From JAHEFT01 sp963700705 (GTDB lineage: Bacteria > Pseudomonadota > Gammaproteobacteria > Xanthomonadales > SZUA-36), in NCBI GenBank assembly GCA_963700705.1, contig CAVOYQ010000002.1, positions 57,899-121,898 on the forward strand: 64,000 nt of DNA, given 5' to 3'. This document shows positions 40,050 to 49,276 of the stretch, piece by piece. Every line of letters starts with the position of its first letter. Position 1 is the first letter of the stretch. The position numbers and the translations under genes were made by a program. The notes under the pieces are model-generated. The model saw only the letters and a list, made by a program, of their open reading frames with translations, ran no database searches and was not told where the DNA came from.

Positions 40050-41255
40050 TCAGGGACTGGCCAGCGTCTCACACAGCGCCACGTTGTCGGGCGTAATCCG
40101 CTGGATCGGGATTTCGCCCGAGATGCCCAGCGAGGTGATTTCATATTTCACCAGCCCCTCGGTGCAATCGGCAAACTCGATGGTCAGGGTGCCGTCACCG
40201 GCCGGGTCGGTTGAAGCCGCCGGTTCCGCAGCGTCGAACACGCCGCCCCGGGTCACGAAAATGGTGAGGTTGGCGGTATCCCCGTTGTAAGGGCCTTGCG
40301 CCGTCAGCCAGCGATGCCCGGGTTCTCCCAGGAGTGCAGTGACGTCTCCGGGCGGGCGTTCCGTGTCGATAGGTAAACCAGGCCAGGAACATCTGCTTGA
40401 TCACCGGGAAAACCGCGATCAACATGCCCTGCCCATTGGTGGCGGGGTTGTACCAGGCGTCGTTCATCCCGGCGTTGATCTGGAAACTCATAGCCGCCTG
40501 GTAGAACTGCTTCATACTGGTTTTCGGCCAGCAGCAGGAAGGCTTCAGGCGTCAGGTGGATGGCATCGGCATAGGCGAACGCCGGGCCGGGATACTGGGG
40601 ATCGGGCAGGGACGGATCGCCGGGGGGAATCGGGAAGCCCGGATCGAAAGGCGAAGTCTGGACGCCGTCAAAGCCGTACTCAACCTGGGTCAGGCCATTG
40701 AAATCACCGTAGCTCAGTGCTGCGCCTTTACTGTCCGCCAGGGCCTGCGCCTTTTCGGAAAAACGCATGGAAGCAGAATTGACGTCGATGGGATCACCGA
40801 TGAATCAGCGGACGGGGAAAGTCATAGCTCGACCAGTAAATCCGGATATCGGGCCGTTGCTGAAGGATATGGTCGACGATGGCCGTGATATCTTCCAGGA
40901 TGCCCGCAATCAGCTGATCCTCATGCTTCCTGGGAAGTGAAAACGCTCCAGTGGCCGAGGAAATCATTGCCGCCCAGGCTCAGGTGGACAAAATCGGCAT
41001 CCGGGTTCTGCTGCAGCGCCGTGGTGATTTGCTGCAACCACGCGGGCGTATTGATGTTCGCGGCCGTCTCTGCCGCCCACCGCGATACTGGCGACCGTAT
41101 CCGGTGCTGCCGTTGTCGATCAGAACCTGCTGCAGGGCCGGTCCGGCCGCCACCCCCCAGCTGTCGCCGATCACCAGGATGCGTGCGGCCTGCAGCGGCG
41201 TCGCTGTCATCATCAGGCATATCAGAAGTGCGCTGGCTTTCAGATAATTGAACAC
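40050..41255 (-). CDS. Secreted SGNH/GDSL hydrolase with C-terminal module (several frameshifts)
   Basis: Composite of about 400 residues. GTG 41255 (or ATG 41297) precedes the signal peptide FNYLKASALLICLMMTA, cleavage near LQA-AR. Block I is RILVIGDSWG (GDS nucleophile), block III LSLGGNDFLG (GxND), and the C-terminal DAIHLTPEAF holds the DxxH pair, so an SGNH esterase/lipase. The last ~150 residues form a separate module: FQINAGMNDAWYNPATNGQG, FLAWFTYDTERP (after a shift), then GDGTLTIEFADC. At least five single-base shifts lie between about 41080 and 40270. The protein should act outside the cytoplasm on ester bonds of carbohydrates or lipids. Confidence 0.75.
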
Positions 41256-41428
41256 GGCAGTTGTTCCAGGTCCTAAACGGTTCGGAGACAGGATCATCGA
41301 ATAGTAGCAAATATTCCAATCGCGCACCCGGCATCAGCCGGCGGGTTTTTCAAACGCCGCCAAGACCGAGAACCGCACCTGGCTTTGCAGGCCCGGTCCG
41401 GCGGGTCACTGATCTCACCCTTGAGTCC

Positions 41429-41809
41429 TCAGGCAATTTCGGCGGTCATTGACGGCGGAAGGCAGAGCTGTTCGACCGCCCGGCGGTTGATCCGGTCATG
41501 GCGGTCCAGGGACCGGAGCACGGCCCGCCGCGTCCGCCTCGCCGCCATGCTGATGGAATGATAGAGGTCGTCGGATACCGTTTCCGTGATGACCTTGGGC
41601 TGGCCGCGCAGACTGACGCTGACCAGCACCGACTGGTCTTCTCCGCCTTTGCCGGTGCCGTTCAGATCCTTCATGAACACTTCCAGGTGGATGATGCGAT
41701 TCTGGAAGCGATCCAGCGCCAGCGTGAAGCGGCGCGTCAGGTGCGCCCGGATCGCCGGGGTGACGGTGAAGCCCTGGGCGTTGATTACAGTCGTCATCAT
41801 CGTGCTCAT
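41429..41809 (-). CDS. HPF/RaiA-family ribosome-associated protein
   Basis: 126 residues, ATG 41809 after SD AGGAG. The S30AE fold is visible: MTTVINAQGFTVTPAIRAHL, ALDRFQNRIIHLEVFMKDLN, VSVSLRGQPKVITETVSDDL, YHSISMAARRTRRAVLRSL. These proteins bind the 30S decoding centre and stall ribosomes or form 100S dimers in stress. Lengthwise it is near short HPF/YfiA forms. Its upstream region has a 17-bp palindrome (41889-41905) with TTCGAT arms, and it lies next to a NhaR-type regulator. Confidence 0.85.
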   Translation of the reverse strand: MSTMMTTVINAQGFTVTPAIRAHLTRRFTLALDRFQNRIIHLEVFMKDLNGTGKGGEDQSVLVSVSLRGQPKVITETVSDDLYHSISMAARRTRRAVLRSLDRHDRINRRAVEQLCLPPSMTAEIA

Positions 41810-41888
41810 GTTGATCTCCTGGTGTGCGTGTCTCAGCCATTCTCGGGCGCGACAATAGTTCGGTCCAGTCGATCTTTTCTGCTTGATT

Positions 41889-41905
41889 ATTCGATATCAT
41901 CGAAT
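41889..41905. promoter_or_regulatory. TCGAT palindrome between hpf-like and lysR-like genes
   Basis: ATTCGAT-ATC-ATCGAAT, perfect 7-bp arms, 80 bp upstream of the HPF start. Related TTCGA/TCGAA repeats occur at 44629-44645 and 44659-44677 before the carbonic anhydrase gene, and CCGAT-CATAC-ATCGG at 42859-42873 before the LysR gene. Possibly a regulator site. Confidence 0.4.
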
Positions 41906-41949
41906 GATCGGTTTTGTCCCGGTTTACGACCGGGACCGGCATGCCCTGT

Positions 41950-42855
41950 TCAGTTCAGTCGCGACAGCCGCTCCATGGCGGCATCCGTGATCCGGCGCAC
42001 GGTGCCCTGTTTCAGCACCCGTTCCGGAGAGATGGCGTAGTAAGTTTCCGTTACCGGTCCGGCATCGCCGATGCGGCGCACATGGTAGGTGTGCCTGAGC
42101 TGTTGACCAATCACCTGGGGCGCCGGGAAAAGACCGGCGCCGCTCTCGCCAAACGCCTTGAGCAAGGCGCTGTCATCAAATTCCGCGATGACGTTGGGCA
42201 CGATCCGGATCTGGTCAAACCAGCTGTCCAGGCTGCTGCGCAGGGCGCTGCCGTGCATCGGCAGCAGCACCGGCGCGCCATGCAGGGAACCGGGAAAATC
42301 CTGTTCATACTGTGAAGCCAGCAGCTCGGTGCCGTAAAAGGAGATCGGGCTTTCGCCGAGCAGGTGGTTGAAGGCCTTCACATTCAGGCCCAGGGGAATT
42401 CGCCGGTCCGACAACACGAGGTCCAGTCGATGCACGGCAAGTTCCGCGAGCAGGTTGGGCAGGCTGTTCTCCCGGCACACCATTTTTACCGGGGGCTCGG
42501 CTTCGAGCCCGACCTGCAGGACACTGTAGGCGACCAGCTTGGGAATGGAATTGACGATGCCGACGTTGAGCGAACCGGCCAGGCCCGAGGACTGCCGGTT
42601 CACCCATTGCGCCAGTTCGTTGCCGAGGGAAAAGATTTCTTCCGTGAACTGGTAAACCGTCTGCCCGGTTTCGGTCAGCACCAGTCCGCGCCCGATGCGA
42701 TCGAACAAAGGCGCGCCGACCGCTTCCTCCAGCAGCTTGATTTGACTGCTGATGGTTTGTGGCGTGAGGTGCAGGTTCTCCGATGCCTTCGCGATACTGC
42801 CTTCGCGGGCTACCGTGTTGAAATAAAGCAAGTGGCTGTAATTGAGGTGTCGCAT
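41950..42855 (-). CDS. LysR-family regulator, NhaR-like
   Basis: About 301 residues from ATG 42855 (an in-frame ATG 15 bp upstream is possible). N-terminal winged helix: RHLNYSHLLYFNTVAREGSI, LTPQTISSQIKLLEEAVG, LFDRIGRGLVLTETG, which is the NhaR pattern (E. coli NhaR activates the Na+/H+ antiporter nhaA in response to Na+). The C-terminal ligand-binding part ends RRITDAAMERLSRLN. No antiporter gene is nearby; instead HPF, BI-1 and carbonic anhydrase genes surround it. Palindromes with TCGA cores in the neighbouring promoters are candidate sites. Confidence 0.88.
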   Translation of the reverse strand: MRHLNYSHLLYFNTVAREGSIAKASENLHLTPQTISSQIKLLEEAVGAPLFDRIGRGLVLTETGQTVYQFTEEIFSLGNELAQWVNRQSSGLAGSLNVGIVNSIPKLVAYSVLQVGLEAEPPVKMVCRENSLPNLLAELAVHRLDLVLSDRRIPLGLNVKAFNHLLGESPISFYGTELLASQYEQDFPGSLHGAPVLLPMHGSALRSSLDSWFDQIRIVPNVIAEFDDSALLKAFGESGAGLFPAPQVIGQQLRHTYHVRRIGDAGPVTETYYAISPERVLKQGTVRRITDAAMERLSRLN

Positions 42856-43006
42856 TAGCCGATCATACATCGGTTATTTCGAACAAGATCGCTGGAATTC
42901 GATTCGCCTTGCAGCGGCAAATGCGCAATCACAGCCGGTTGAAGATTCGCAGGAAATCTTCACGCCGAGCTTCGCCCGGCTGATCATGCGCCAACCCCTT
43001 GCTACC

Positions 43007-43600
43007 TCAAACAGAATCGGGACAGGAATCGGGTATCCGGCCCGTGCATGGCGCTGTCCGGAACAGGCGAATACGGTCAATCTCTTCCTTCGTCAGGGTT
43101 TTTTCGACAATGCCGCTGTCCGAACGCAGCGTAATGCTGATCTCGTCACCTTGCACCAGTTGCTCATAAGCAGCCTGGTTGACCCGGAACTCGACTTTCT
43201 CAAACATCCTGCTGGAGCTTCCCACGAAAGGCTGAGAAGCCCTCATCTGCTCCAGCGCCAGTTTCTGGCCGTCTACCTCGAACGACACGGGCTGGTCGAT
43301 ATCGAACCGGAGCCAGGTGCGGCCCTCGTGACGCAGCCAGAGAATGTATTCGTCGACTCCTTCACTTTCATCAAAGCTCAGGGCGCTCATGCCGACCACC
43401 AGGGAATCGGTATCGCCGAAGGTTCCTTCGATCACTTCGAGCGAATTGATCGCTTGCTGGCTGACTTCGATGCTGTTGAACGATACACCCCGGACAGGGT
43501 CACGAACTTCCGTGCGCGGCAGCGAGTTGGCCGACGCCGCGCCGAGTATCGAGGTGGCGAACAAAGCGGTTAAAGACAGTGACAGGTACTTGCGGTTCAT
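43007..43600 (-). CDS. Exported protein of unknown function
   Basis: 197 residues with SD AGGAGA before ATG 43600 and a Sec signal (MNRKYLSLSLTALFATSILG, cleavage near SAN). The mature protein is rich in beta strands (YILWLRHEGRTWLRFDID, VEFRVNQAAYEQLVQGDEIS) with two Cys close to the end (TAPCTGRIPDSC), probably a disulphide. No family recognised. It lies 130 bp downstream of the BI-1 gene on the same strand and precedes the NhaR-like regulator, so it may belong to the same stress group. Confidence 0.65.
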   Translation of the reverse strand: MNRKYLSLSLTALFATSILGAASANSLPRTEVRDPVRGVSFNSIEVSQQAINSLEVIEGTFGDTDSLVVGMSALSFDESEGVDEYILWLRHEGRTWLRFDIDQPVSFEVDGQKLALEQMRASQPFVGSSSRMFEKVEFRVNQAAYEQLVQGDEISITLRSDSGIVEKTLTKEEIDRIRLFRTAPCTGRIPDSCPDSV

Positions 43601-43730
43601 TTCTATCTCCTTGGGTTTTGATCAGTCAATCGGTGACGCCGCCAGGTCATCCGGCCGCGTCCGGGAGCCCGCAGAGTCTTTACCCGGAGTGCGGGCGTCA
43701 CCGGAATTCAAACGTATCTGCACGGCGTGT

Positions 43731-44432
43731 TCAGCCCTCCTCGCCGCTGAAAAATCCCAGCAGGTGCAACAGGCTGGAAAACAGGTTGAAGACGGCAACG
43801 AACAGGGTCACCGTGGCCATGATGTAGTTGGTCTCACCACCGTTGATGATGTTCTGCGTCTCGTACACGATCAGGCCGCACATCAACAGCACAAACAGTC
43901 CCGAAACCGCCAGGCCCAGGGCCGGCATGGTGAAGAAGATGGAAACCAGGCCGAGCGCGAATGCGGTCAGGATGCCGACGAAAAGAAAGGTGCCGAATTT
44001 CAGCATGTTCACGGACTGCGTCATCCGCGCATAGGCCGAAAGCCCGAAAAAGGCCACGCCCGTGATGCCCATGGCCGTGGCCACCAGGGCCGGGCCGTTG
44101 GCCAGCGCCAGGTAAGCGTTGATCACCGGGCCCAGCGTGTAGCCCATGAAGCCCGTGAGTGCGAATACCGAAACCAGCCCCCAGTAGCTGTTGCGCAGTC
44201 GCGCCGTCAGAAACAGCAGGCCAAAATATCCCGCCAGGGTCAGCATCAGGCCGGGGTGCGGCAGGCCGAGCGCCGCACTGCCCAGGGCGGTCACGCCGCT
44301 GAACAGCAGGGTCAGCCCGAGCAGCCGGTAGGTGTTGCGCAAAACGGCATTGTCCGAGGCGCGGGTATATTCGCCGCCGTGAGTCAGAATTGCAGACGAG
44401 GTCTGGGGCCTGACCGTTGTTTGATTCGTCAT
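43731..44432 (-). CDS. Bax inhibitor-1/YccA family membrane protein
   Basis: 233 residues, seven hydrophobic helices after an N-terminal tail. Family phrases: LRNTYRLLGLTLLFSG, FALTGFMGYTLGPVINAYL, FFGLSAYARMT, CGLIVYETQNIINGG (the C-terminal Asp/Glu-containing pore segment) and FNLFSSLLHLLGFFSG. Bacterial BI-1 relatives such as YccA modulate FtsH or act as pH-sensitive Ca2+ leak channels. Divergent from the beta-carbonic anhydrase gene with a 298-bp AT-rich gap that holds several inverted repeats. Confidence 0.92.
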   Translation of the reverse strand: MTNQTTVRPQTSSAILTHGGEYTRASDNAVLRNTYRLLGLTLLFSGVTALGSAALGLPHPGLMLTLAGYFGLLFLTARLRNSYWGLVSVFALTGFMGYTLGPVINAYLALANGPALVATAMGITGVAFFGLSAYARMTQSVNMLKFGTFLFVGILTAFALGLVSIFFTMPALGLAVSGLFVLLMCGLIVYETQNIINGGETNYIMATVTLFVAVFNLFSSLLHLLGFFSGEEG

Positions 44433-44730
44433 GTCAAGGTGCTCCTGTATTCATGGGAGGCCTAACATAACCGATGTAATCATGCGTTATGATCGATCTT
44501 TAAGTGCTTATTATCAGATTTTATCGAATCTTTTCTGTGCACCGGGTCCGCCCGGGGAAGGCGTGAACCGGCCATCAGAGATTCCGATCGTATGAATAAT
44601 GGGACGGCCACGTGGCGATTGTCCTAAGGTTCGAGAAAATCGAACTGAACACTCTTTATTATCGAGTTGTATCGAACATTCCATCCCCGTATAAAGACGT
44701 TTGTTTTAACGCAACCAACAGGATACTCAA
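44433..44730. promoter_or_regulatory. Divergent promoter region BI-1 / carbonic anhydrase
   Basis: 298 bp, clearly more AT-rich than the flanks, no open frame. It carries GTTCGA-GAAAA-TCGAAC (44629-44645, perfect 6-5-6 repeat), TTATCGAGTTGTATCGAAC (44659-44677, two TATCGA half sites) and TTTTATCGAATC (44519-44530). These share the TCGA core with the palindrome at 41889. Regulator unknown; the NhaR-like protein is the nearest candidate. Confidence 0.5.
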
Positions 44731-45405
44731 ATGTTGAAATGGACCCGAACGGCTGTATTGGCCGGTTTATTGATTTCAAGCGTGGGCATGGCCTACGAAG
44801 CAGAAGAAGGCAAGATCACTACGCCTGACGAAGCGATTGCAGCGCTGAAAGCGGGCAACGAACGTTTTGTCACGGGCAACATGATCAATCAGGATTTCGC
44901 CAGGCAAATTGAGCAGACCAGTGGCGGCCAACATCCTTATGCAGCGATTCTCTCCTGCCTGGATTCGCGCATTCCGACAGAGATCGTTTTTGACCAGGGT
45001 ATCGGAGATGTGTTCGTAGGACGCGTCGCCGGTAACGTGGAGGATGTCAACATGGTCGGCAGTTTCGAGTTTGCAGCTGCGCTGAAGGGTGTCAAGGCCA
45101 TCGTTGTCATGGGTCACACCTCTTGCGGTGCCGTTGACGGCGCCTGCCAGAACGCCAAGCTCGGCAACCTGACGCTGTTGCTGGACGAGATTCAGCCGGC
45201 CGTCGAGTTGGTGAAACTGCAGCATCCGAATGAAAATGTTTGCGATGCGCCGTTGGTGAATGATATTTCGGAAGCAAACGTGGTGAAGACGATCAATGAC
45301 ATCCGTGCCAAAAGCACCGTCATCTCCACGCTGGAAAGTGAAGGCAAGGTCAAGCTGGTCGGAGCGATGTACGACGTCAGCACAGGAAAAGTCCGGTTCC
45401 TGTAA
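44731..45405 (+). CDS. Periplasmic beta-carbonic anhydrase
   Basis: 224 residues from ATG 44731 with a Sec signal (TRTAVLAGLLISSVGMA). Zinc ligands of beta-class enzymes are visible: Cys and Asp in SCLDSR (near residue 74) with Arg in the Asp-Arg dyad, and His and Cys in GHTSCGAV (near residue 130). It converts CO2 to bicarbonate; in the periplasm this buffers pH and traps CO2. Most beta enzymes are cytoplasmic, but exported ones are known in gammaproteobacteria. A strong terminator follows. Confidence 0.95.
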   Translation: MLKWTRTAVLAGLLISSVGMAYEAEEGKITTPDEAIAALKAGNERFVTGNMINQDFARQIEQTSGGQHPYAAILSCLDSRIPTEIVFDQGIGDVFVGRVAGNVEDVNMVGSFEFAAALKGVKAIVVMGHTSCGAVDGACQNAKLGNLTLLLDEIQPAVELVKLQHPNENVCDAPLVNDISEANVVKTINDIRAKSTVISTLESEGKVKLVGAMYDVSTGKVRFL

Positions 45406-45465
45406 GGCCTTGCGGTTCACTTTGATCGTACCAAACCCCCAGGCCCGGGAAGCTCGGGCAAGTTC

Positions 45466-45499
45466 AAAAAAAACCCTCGGCCTTGGCTGAGGGTTTTTT
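45466..45499. terminator. Bidirectional rho-independent terminator
   Basis: AAACCCTCGGC-CTTG-GCTGAGGGTTT with A-run before and TTTTTT after, one mismatch in an 11-bp stem. Placed between the convergent carbonic anhydrase and NTF2-like genes. Confidence 0.9.
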
Positions 45500-45512
45500 C
45501 GTGACGCTGGGC

Positions 45513-46406
45513 TTATTCAGGTGAACGCTCGACCCCGTGTTCCAGCTGGTGCCGGTACTCGTCTGCGTCAAATTGCCCGAGGGAAATCGCGACCAGGCCG
45601 TTCTCATCGAACGTCCACTCCTCGAAGCCGCTGAAGCGGACTGCCTGGCCCGTGCCGCCGGGACCGGTGTTGGTTCCGATAAAGGTCCAGTGGTAACGCA
45701 CGGCGGCGGGCAGGATTTCCAACTTGTCGTTCAGCAATTCCAGGTCCGGGAAGGCCGTCATGAACCCCGCGGCGACCGCGGTGATCGCTGCGCGTCCCAC
45801 GCTGGCTGCGCCGTTGACGGACAAGGTCCCGTCCGGCGCAAAAAAGGCCGCGACGTTTTCCGGCTGCCCGCTGTTCCAGGCCGCGGTGTAGCCGTCAGCG
45901 AATTCTTGCAACTTGTTCACGCTCATCGGAAAGGCTCCGGATTGACAGGGTTCGGACAACAGGGCATCCATTTCCGCCGCGTAGTCGGGGGAATACAGTG
46001 AACGTACATGGCACCAGTAAACGCGCGAACGCTGCAAGTTTTCCATGTAGGCGCCCCACGCCGCCCGCTGCCGCACAAATTCGCTTTCATCGTACAGGCC
46101 TTCCCGGTACTGGTAGTGCACATCCTCCCAGTAACGGAACAGCGCGTTGGTGCGTAACTCGAACTGAAAAAACTCGGTCGGAGTCAGCGGCTCTCCGGCG
46201 CCTGCACGGAACAGCACGTCCGCCAGTTGCGGGTTTTCAGCTGGCGTCTGCAACAGGTCGACGATGCCCATGGCCAGCTCGTGCCGGGTTTGCGCCCGCA
46301 TCAGGTCGCGGTTCTGGTTGAGTTCGGCAATCAACAGCACGATGCCCAGCAGCACCGCCAGGTTGGCGCCGAAGGTTAGCCAGCGGGTTAGCGGGTGTGA
46401 ATCCAT
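45513..46406 (-). CDS. Membrane-anchored protein with C-terminal NTF2-like domain
   Basis: About 297 residues from ATG 46406. One N-terminal hydrophobic helix (WLTFGANLAVLLGIVLLIAE) is followed by a 130-residue helical part with paired aromatic residues (RTNALFRYWEDVHYQYREGL), a pattern found in small DUF-type membrane proteins. Residues 165-290 form an NTF2/SnoaL-like domain (FADGYTAAWNSGQPENVAAF, WTFIGTNTGPGGTG, FSGFEEWTFDENGLVAISL), the fold of limonene-epoxide hydrolase and polyketide cyclases, with no clear catalytic set. Upstream frame extension to 46727 is antisense to the methyltransferase and was rejected. Confidence 0.7.
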   Translation of the reverse strand: MDSHPLTRWLTFGANLAVLLGIVLLIAELNQNRDLMRAQTRHELAMGIVDLLQTPAENPQLADVLFRAGAGEPLTPTEFFQFELRTNALFRYWEDVHYQYREGLYDESEFVRQRAAWGAYMENLQRSRVYWCHVRSLYSPDYAAEMDALLSEPCQSGAFPMSVNKLQEFADGYTAAWNSGQPENVAAFFAPDGTLSVNGAASVGRAAITAVAAGFMTAFPDLELLNDKLEILPAAVRYHWTFIGTNTGPGGTGQAVRFSGFEEWTFDENGLVAISLGQFDADEYRHQLEHGVERSPE

Positions 46407-46433
46407 GGCCGAAGTATAAGACGAAAAAGGAAT

Positions 46434-46467
46434 GGGGTCAGAGTCAGTCAGTCGACTTGACCGACCC
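46434..46467. repeat. GGGGTCAG-type repeat, diverged
   Basis: GGGGTCAGAGTCAGTCAGTC GACTTGACCGACCCC: arms GGGGTC/GACCCC with an inner GTC/GAC palindrome. It overlaps the last codons of the methyltransferase gene, so the C-terminus of that protein is encoded by the repeat. Confidence 0.6.
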
Positions 46468-47348
46468 CGTCCGCAACCACCAGCCGCGGCGAAGGCCCGG
46501 CTTCCAGCCAGCCGGGCTCGCGCTTGCCGTAGCGGCTGACCAGTTCGTCCAGCCCCAGGTCTTCCAGCACGGTCAACCCGCAGGAAGCGAAAAAACCGTT
46601 GATCTGATCCTGGGGGCAGTGCCACAGGAACGGCTCGGAGTAGATCCAGGCCATGGTCGCGTCCAGCACCTGGCGCTGCGCGCTGGCCAGCAACCCGGCG
46701 CGGCGGGGGTCGGACAGCAGGTCGCACACCGCACGCGAACCCGGCCCGGACAGGCGTGCGATCAATTCCAGCGTATCGCGCACGGCCTGCTCGGGCAGGT
46801 ACATGCTGACCCCTTCCCAGACCCAGATCGTGCTTGCCGCAGGATCCAGTCCCGCGTCAACCAGGCGCTCCCCGATCGACTCACGGGCAAAATCGACGGT
46901 AACCGGCACGGTTGGGGCAAGCTCAACACCGGCGTAGACCTTGTCCGCCAGTCCGGCTTTGCGGCTGGCGGTGTCGGGGTGATCGACCTCGAACACGACC
47001 GATTCGCGCAGGCGGGCGACACAATCGCGCCGGGCGCGTATCGTAGCCGGCGCCCAGCAACACCACCTGGTCTGAGGGGGTCGCAAGAATCAGGTCGTCG
47101 ATCGCGCGATGCCGTGCGAGTACAAAGGTGAGCACCCCCTGCAACGCCTGGTCGAGCCGGCGCAGGAGCAGACGCCGCGCGACGACAGGCAGCGCCGCGG
47201 CGCCGTCGACCAGCCCGCCCCGCATGACCCCGAGGAAACCGCGGGCGTACGGATCATCCAGCATGCGCTGATCCGGCGGCAGGGTGTATTCAAGCGCCCG
47301 CCACGAGCAGACCATTTCGGCGGTGGCGCTGGGTTGGCCTTTTTTCAC
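46448..47348 (-). CDS. Class I SAM methyltransferase, LCM/TIGR00027 type (one frameshift)
   Basis: Composite of about 300 residues. Start GTG 47348 overlaps the TGA of the upstream CotH gene (GTGA), a translational coupling arrangement. Typical TIGR00027 sequence: ATAEMVCSWRALEYTLPPDQ, LDDPYARGFLG, the SAM motif I VVLLGAGYDTR (then shift of one extra base near 47040), EVDHPDTASRK, and WEGVSMYLPEQAV. These leucine-carboxyl-methyltransferase-like enzymes methylate unknown acceptors in bacteria; some act in polyketide tailoring. The last residues fall in a GGGGTCAG repeat. Confidence 0.85.
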
Positions 47349-49079
47349 TTCTTCTCTTTGAATGCCGCCATGTTCAGCGTGAACCGGCCGGAAACCGGCG
47401 CGCCGGGCTGCAGCGAGAATTCGTCCAGGTCCAGCGACCCGCTGATGCCGAATGCCGTGGTCTGGGCGTCTTCCGAGCCGGGCTCGCCCTGGGTCAGCTG
47501 GGCCCAGACCGTGAAGTGGTCGATTTCCAGCTGGTTTTTGCCCTCGGCCACCTGGTAGGGGTCCAGGATCAACAGCAGCCGCCACGGCGGTTGCTCCGAG
47601 TCCGAACTGGCGAGCAATTCGATGACCGGGTAACCCTTGCGGATGAAGTCCGGGTTGCCCGGGGTGGTGCGCACGCCATAGTGGGTGAACGGCTGGTGGG
47701 TTTCGCCATCGATGGTGAATTCGATGCTGGCCTCCCCGGTCCCGATCAAACTGGCCGGGATGGAAGCAAACAGGGGCGAGTCCGTGTCTTCTGCGGCAAC
47801 GGGTGCTTCATCCGGCACCGTGAACACGGAACGGAACGTGCCCCGGACTTCCATCATGCTGCCGGCGCCGGGTTTGAACTTGGCGCCGAGGTCAGGCCAG
47901 TCGGTGGCCGCGACATCGAGTTCGGCCTGGATCTCGCCGCGGCGGGTTTCGATGAACCGGGTGATCGACGCGCTGGCCTTCTCCACGGCCGCTTCGGGCA
48001 CCGTGCTGTAGGGCCTGGTCAGGGTACGCACCTGCTGCAACTCGCTGAGCAATTTCTTCTCGTCCCACACCTCGTTCAGCAGCCGCTGCATCTCCGCGCG
48101 GTAACGCTCGCGCACCTCGGGCAGTTCCCACAGCCGCTCGCACAGGTAGCCGCGGGCCTTGAACGACTTGGGCACCGGTACGTGGATGAACGGACCCGGG
48201 TCCCAGAACGCCGAATCGGGGCCCCAGGGCGTGAAGTAGAACAGCCCGGCTTTTTTCGGCCGGAAGATATAGAAATTGTTCCGGTTAGTAGCGTAGCCGT
48301 CCCAGTGCCCGATCAGCACCTCGCTCGCCCACAGCCGGATGAAGGCATCGAGGTCGAGCAGTTGCTCGACCGACTCCAGAGGCACCGGGCCGGGGCTTTG
48401 CAGCAGGTCATAGAGTTGTTGTAGCGTTTCCCCGTCGTCATCCTTGCCCCACTTGTGCACGATGCGGCCGTACTCGCTCTCGGTGAAATCCCCCGCGAAG
48501 CCTTCCCACAGATCGCCTTTCGAGGTGCCAAACGCCCGCTTGACGAACGGCTTGCGCACCGATTCCACGTGGGTGTAGATGCCCAGGTCCTCGCCGTTGA
48601 CGACGATCCGGGCCAGGTTGCTGCGCGGCGAATTGACGCCGGCGTCGTTCATGAATCGGTAGACCAGGAAGCTCTGCGCCCGGGTGGGATCCTGGTTGTT
48701 GTTGTTGAAGGTCAGCCGGTCCTGGCCGGCGTACTTCCGGCCGGACTCCTGGTAATCGATCTTCAGTTTCAGCGACGGCCGGGTGGAAATGGCCGAGCCA
48801 AAAAAACCCTTCTTGCGGATGCCGACCACGCCGATGTCCTGGCCGTCGATTTTGACCGAGGCCGGGTAGTAATCGTAGGGCTTCTCAACGATCTGGGCGA
48901 AATTCTCCCCGGTCAGCCGGTGGCTGATGCGCAGCGCCAGCCAGTCCTCCGGGGCCATCGTAACCTCGACCTGGATCAGTCGTTCCGGATCGAACAGCGT
49001 GTCCGCGGTGAGGGGCTCCAGCGGCCTGAAGCGGGGCACAAAAGAGCAGGGACAACAATGCAGACAGGAAATTTTTCAT
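47345..49079 (-). CDS. Exported CotH-kinase-family protein (one frameshift after the signal)
   Basis: Composite of about 577 residues. ATG 49079 opens the signal MKNFLSALLSLLFCAPLQA; one extra base near 49045 shifts the frame into LEPLTADTLFDPERLIQVEV. CotH domain features: RKKGFFGSAISTRPSLKLKI (start of the fold), LTFNNNNQDPT, GEDLGIYTHVESVRKPFVKR and the active region LIGHWDGYATNRNNFYIF (W-D-G motif with NRNN). CotH kinases phosphorylate spore-coat proteins in Bacillus; exported Gram-negative homologues have unknown targets. The C-terminal 150 residues form a beta-rich domain. Coupled by GTGA overlap to the methyltransferase. Confidence 0.9.
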
Positions 49080-49276
49080 GAATTCACCAGGGTATTTATT
49101 TTTGCTGCGATTAGGCATTATCACTGAATATAACTTAATCAAGGGAAAGGGGGCCGGCAAACAACGTCAATTGAACGGTCCAAGCCCTTTTTCGACAGGC
49201 CGAAAGTCGCAGCTACTGCACATGCTTGGTTGTCAGCCAGGGGCAATTCATGCCGTCATTTTTTGAGGAGTTACTC

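Noticed and set aside
43344..44465. Long plus-strand frame (373 codons) across BI-1
   Set aside because: Antisense to the BI-1 protein, Gln/His/Arg-rich low-complexity, no SD.
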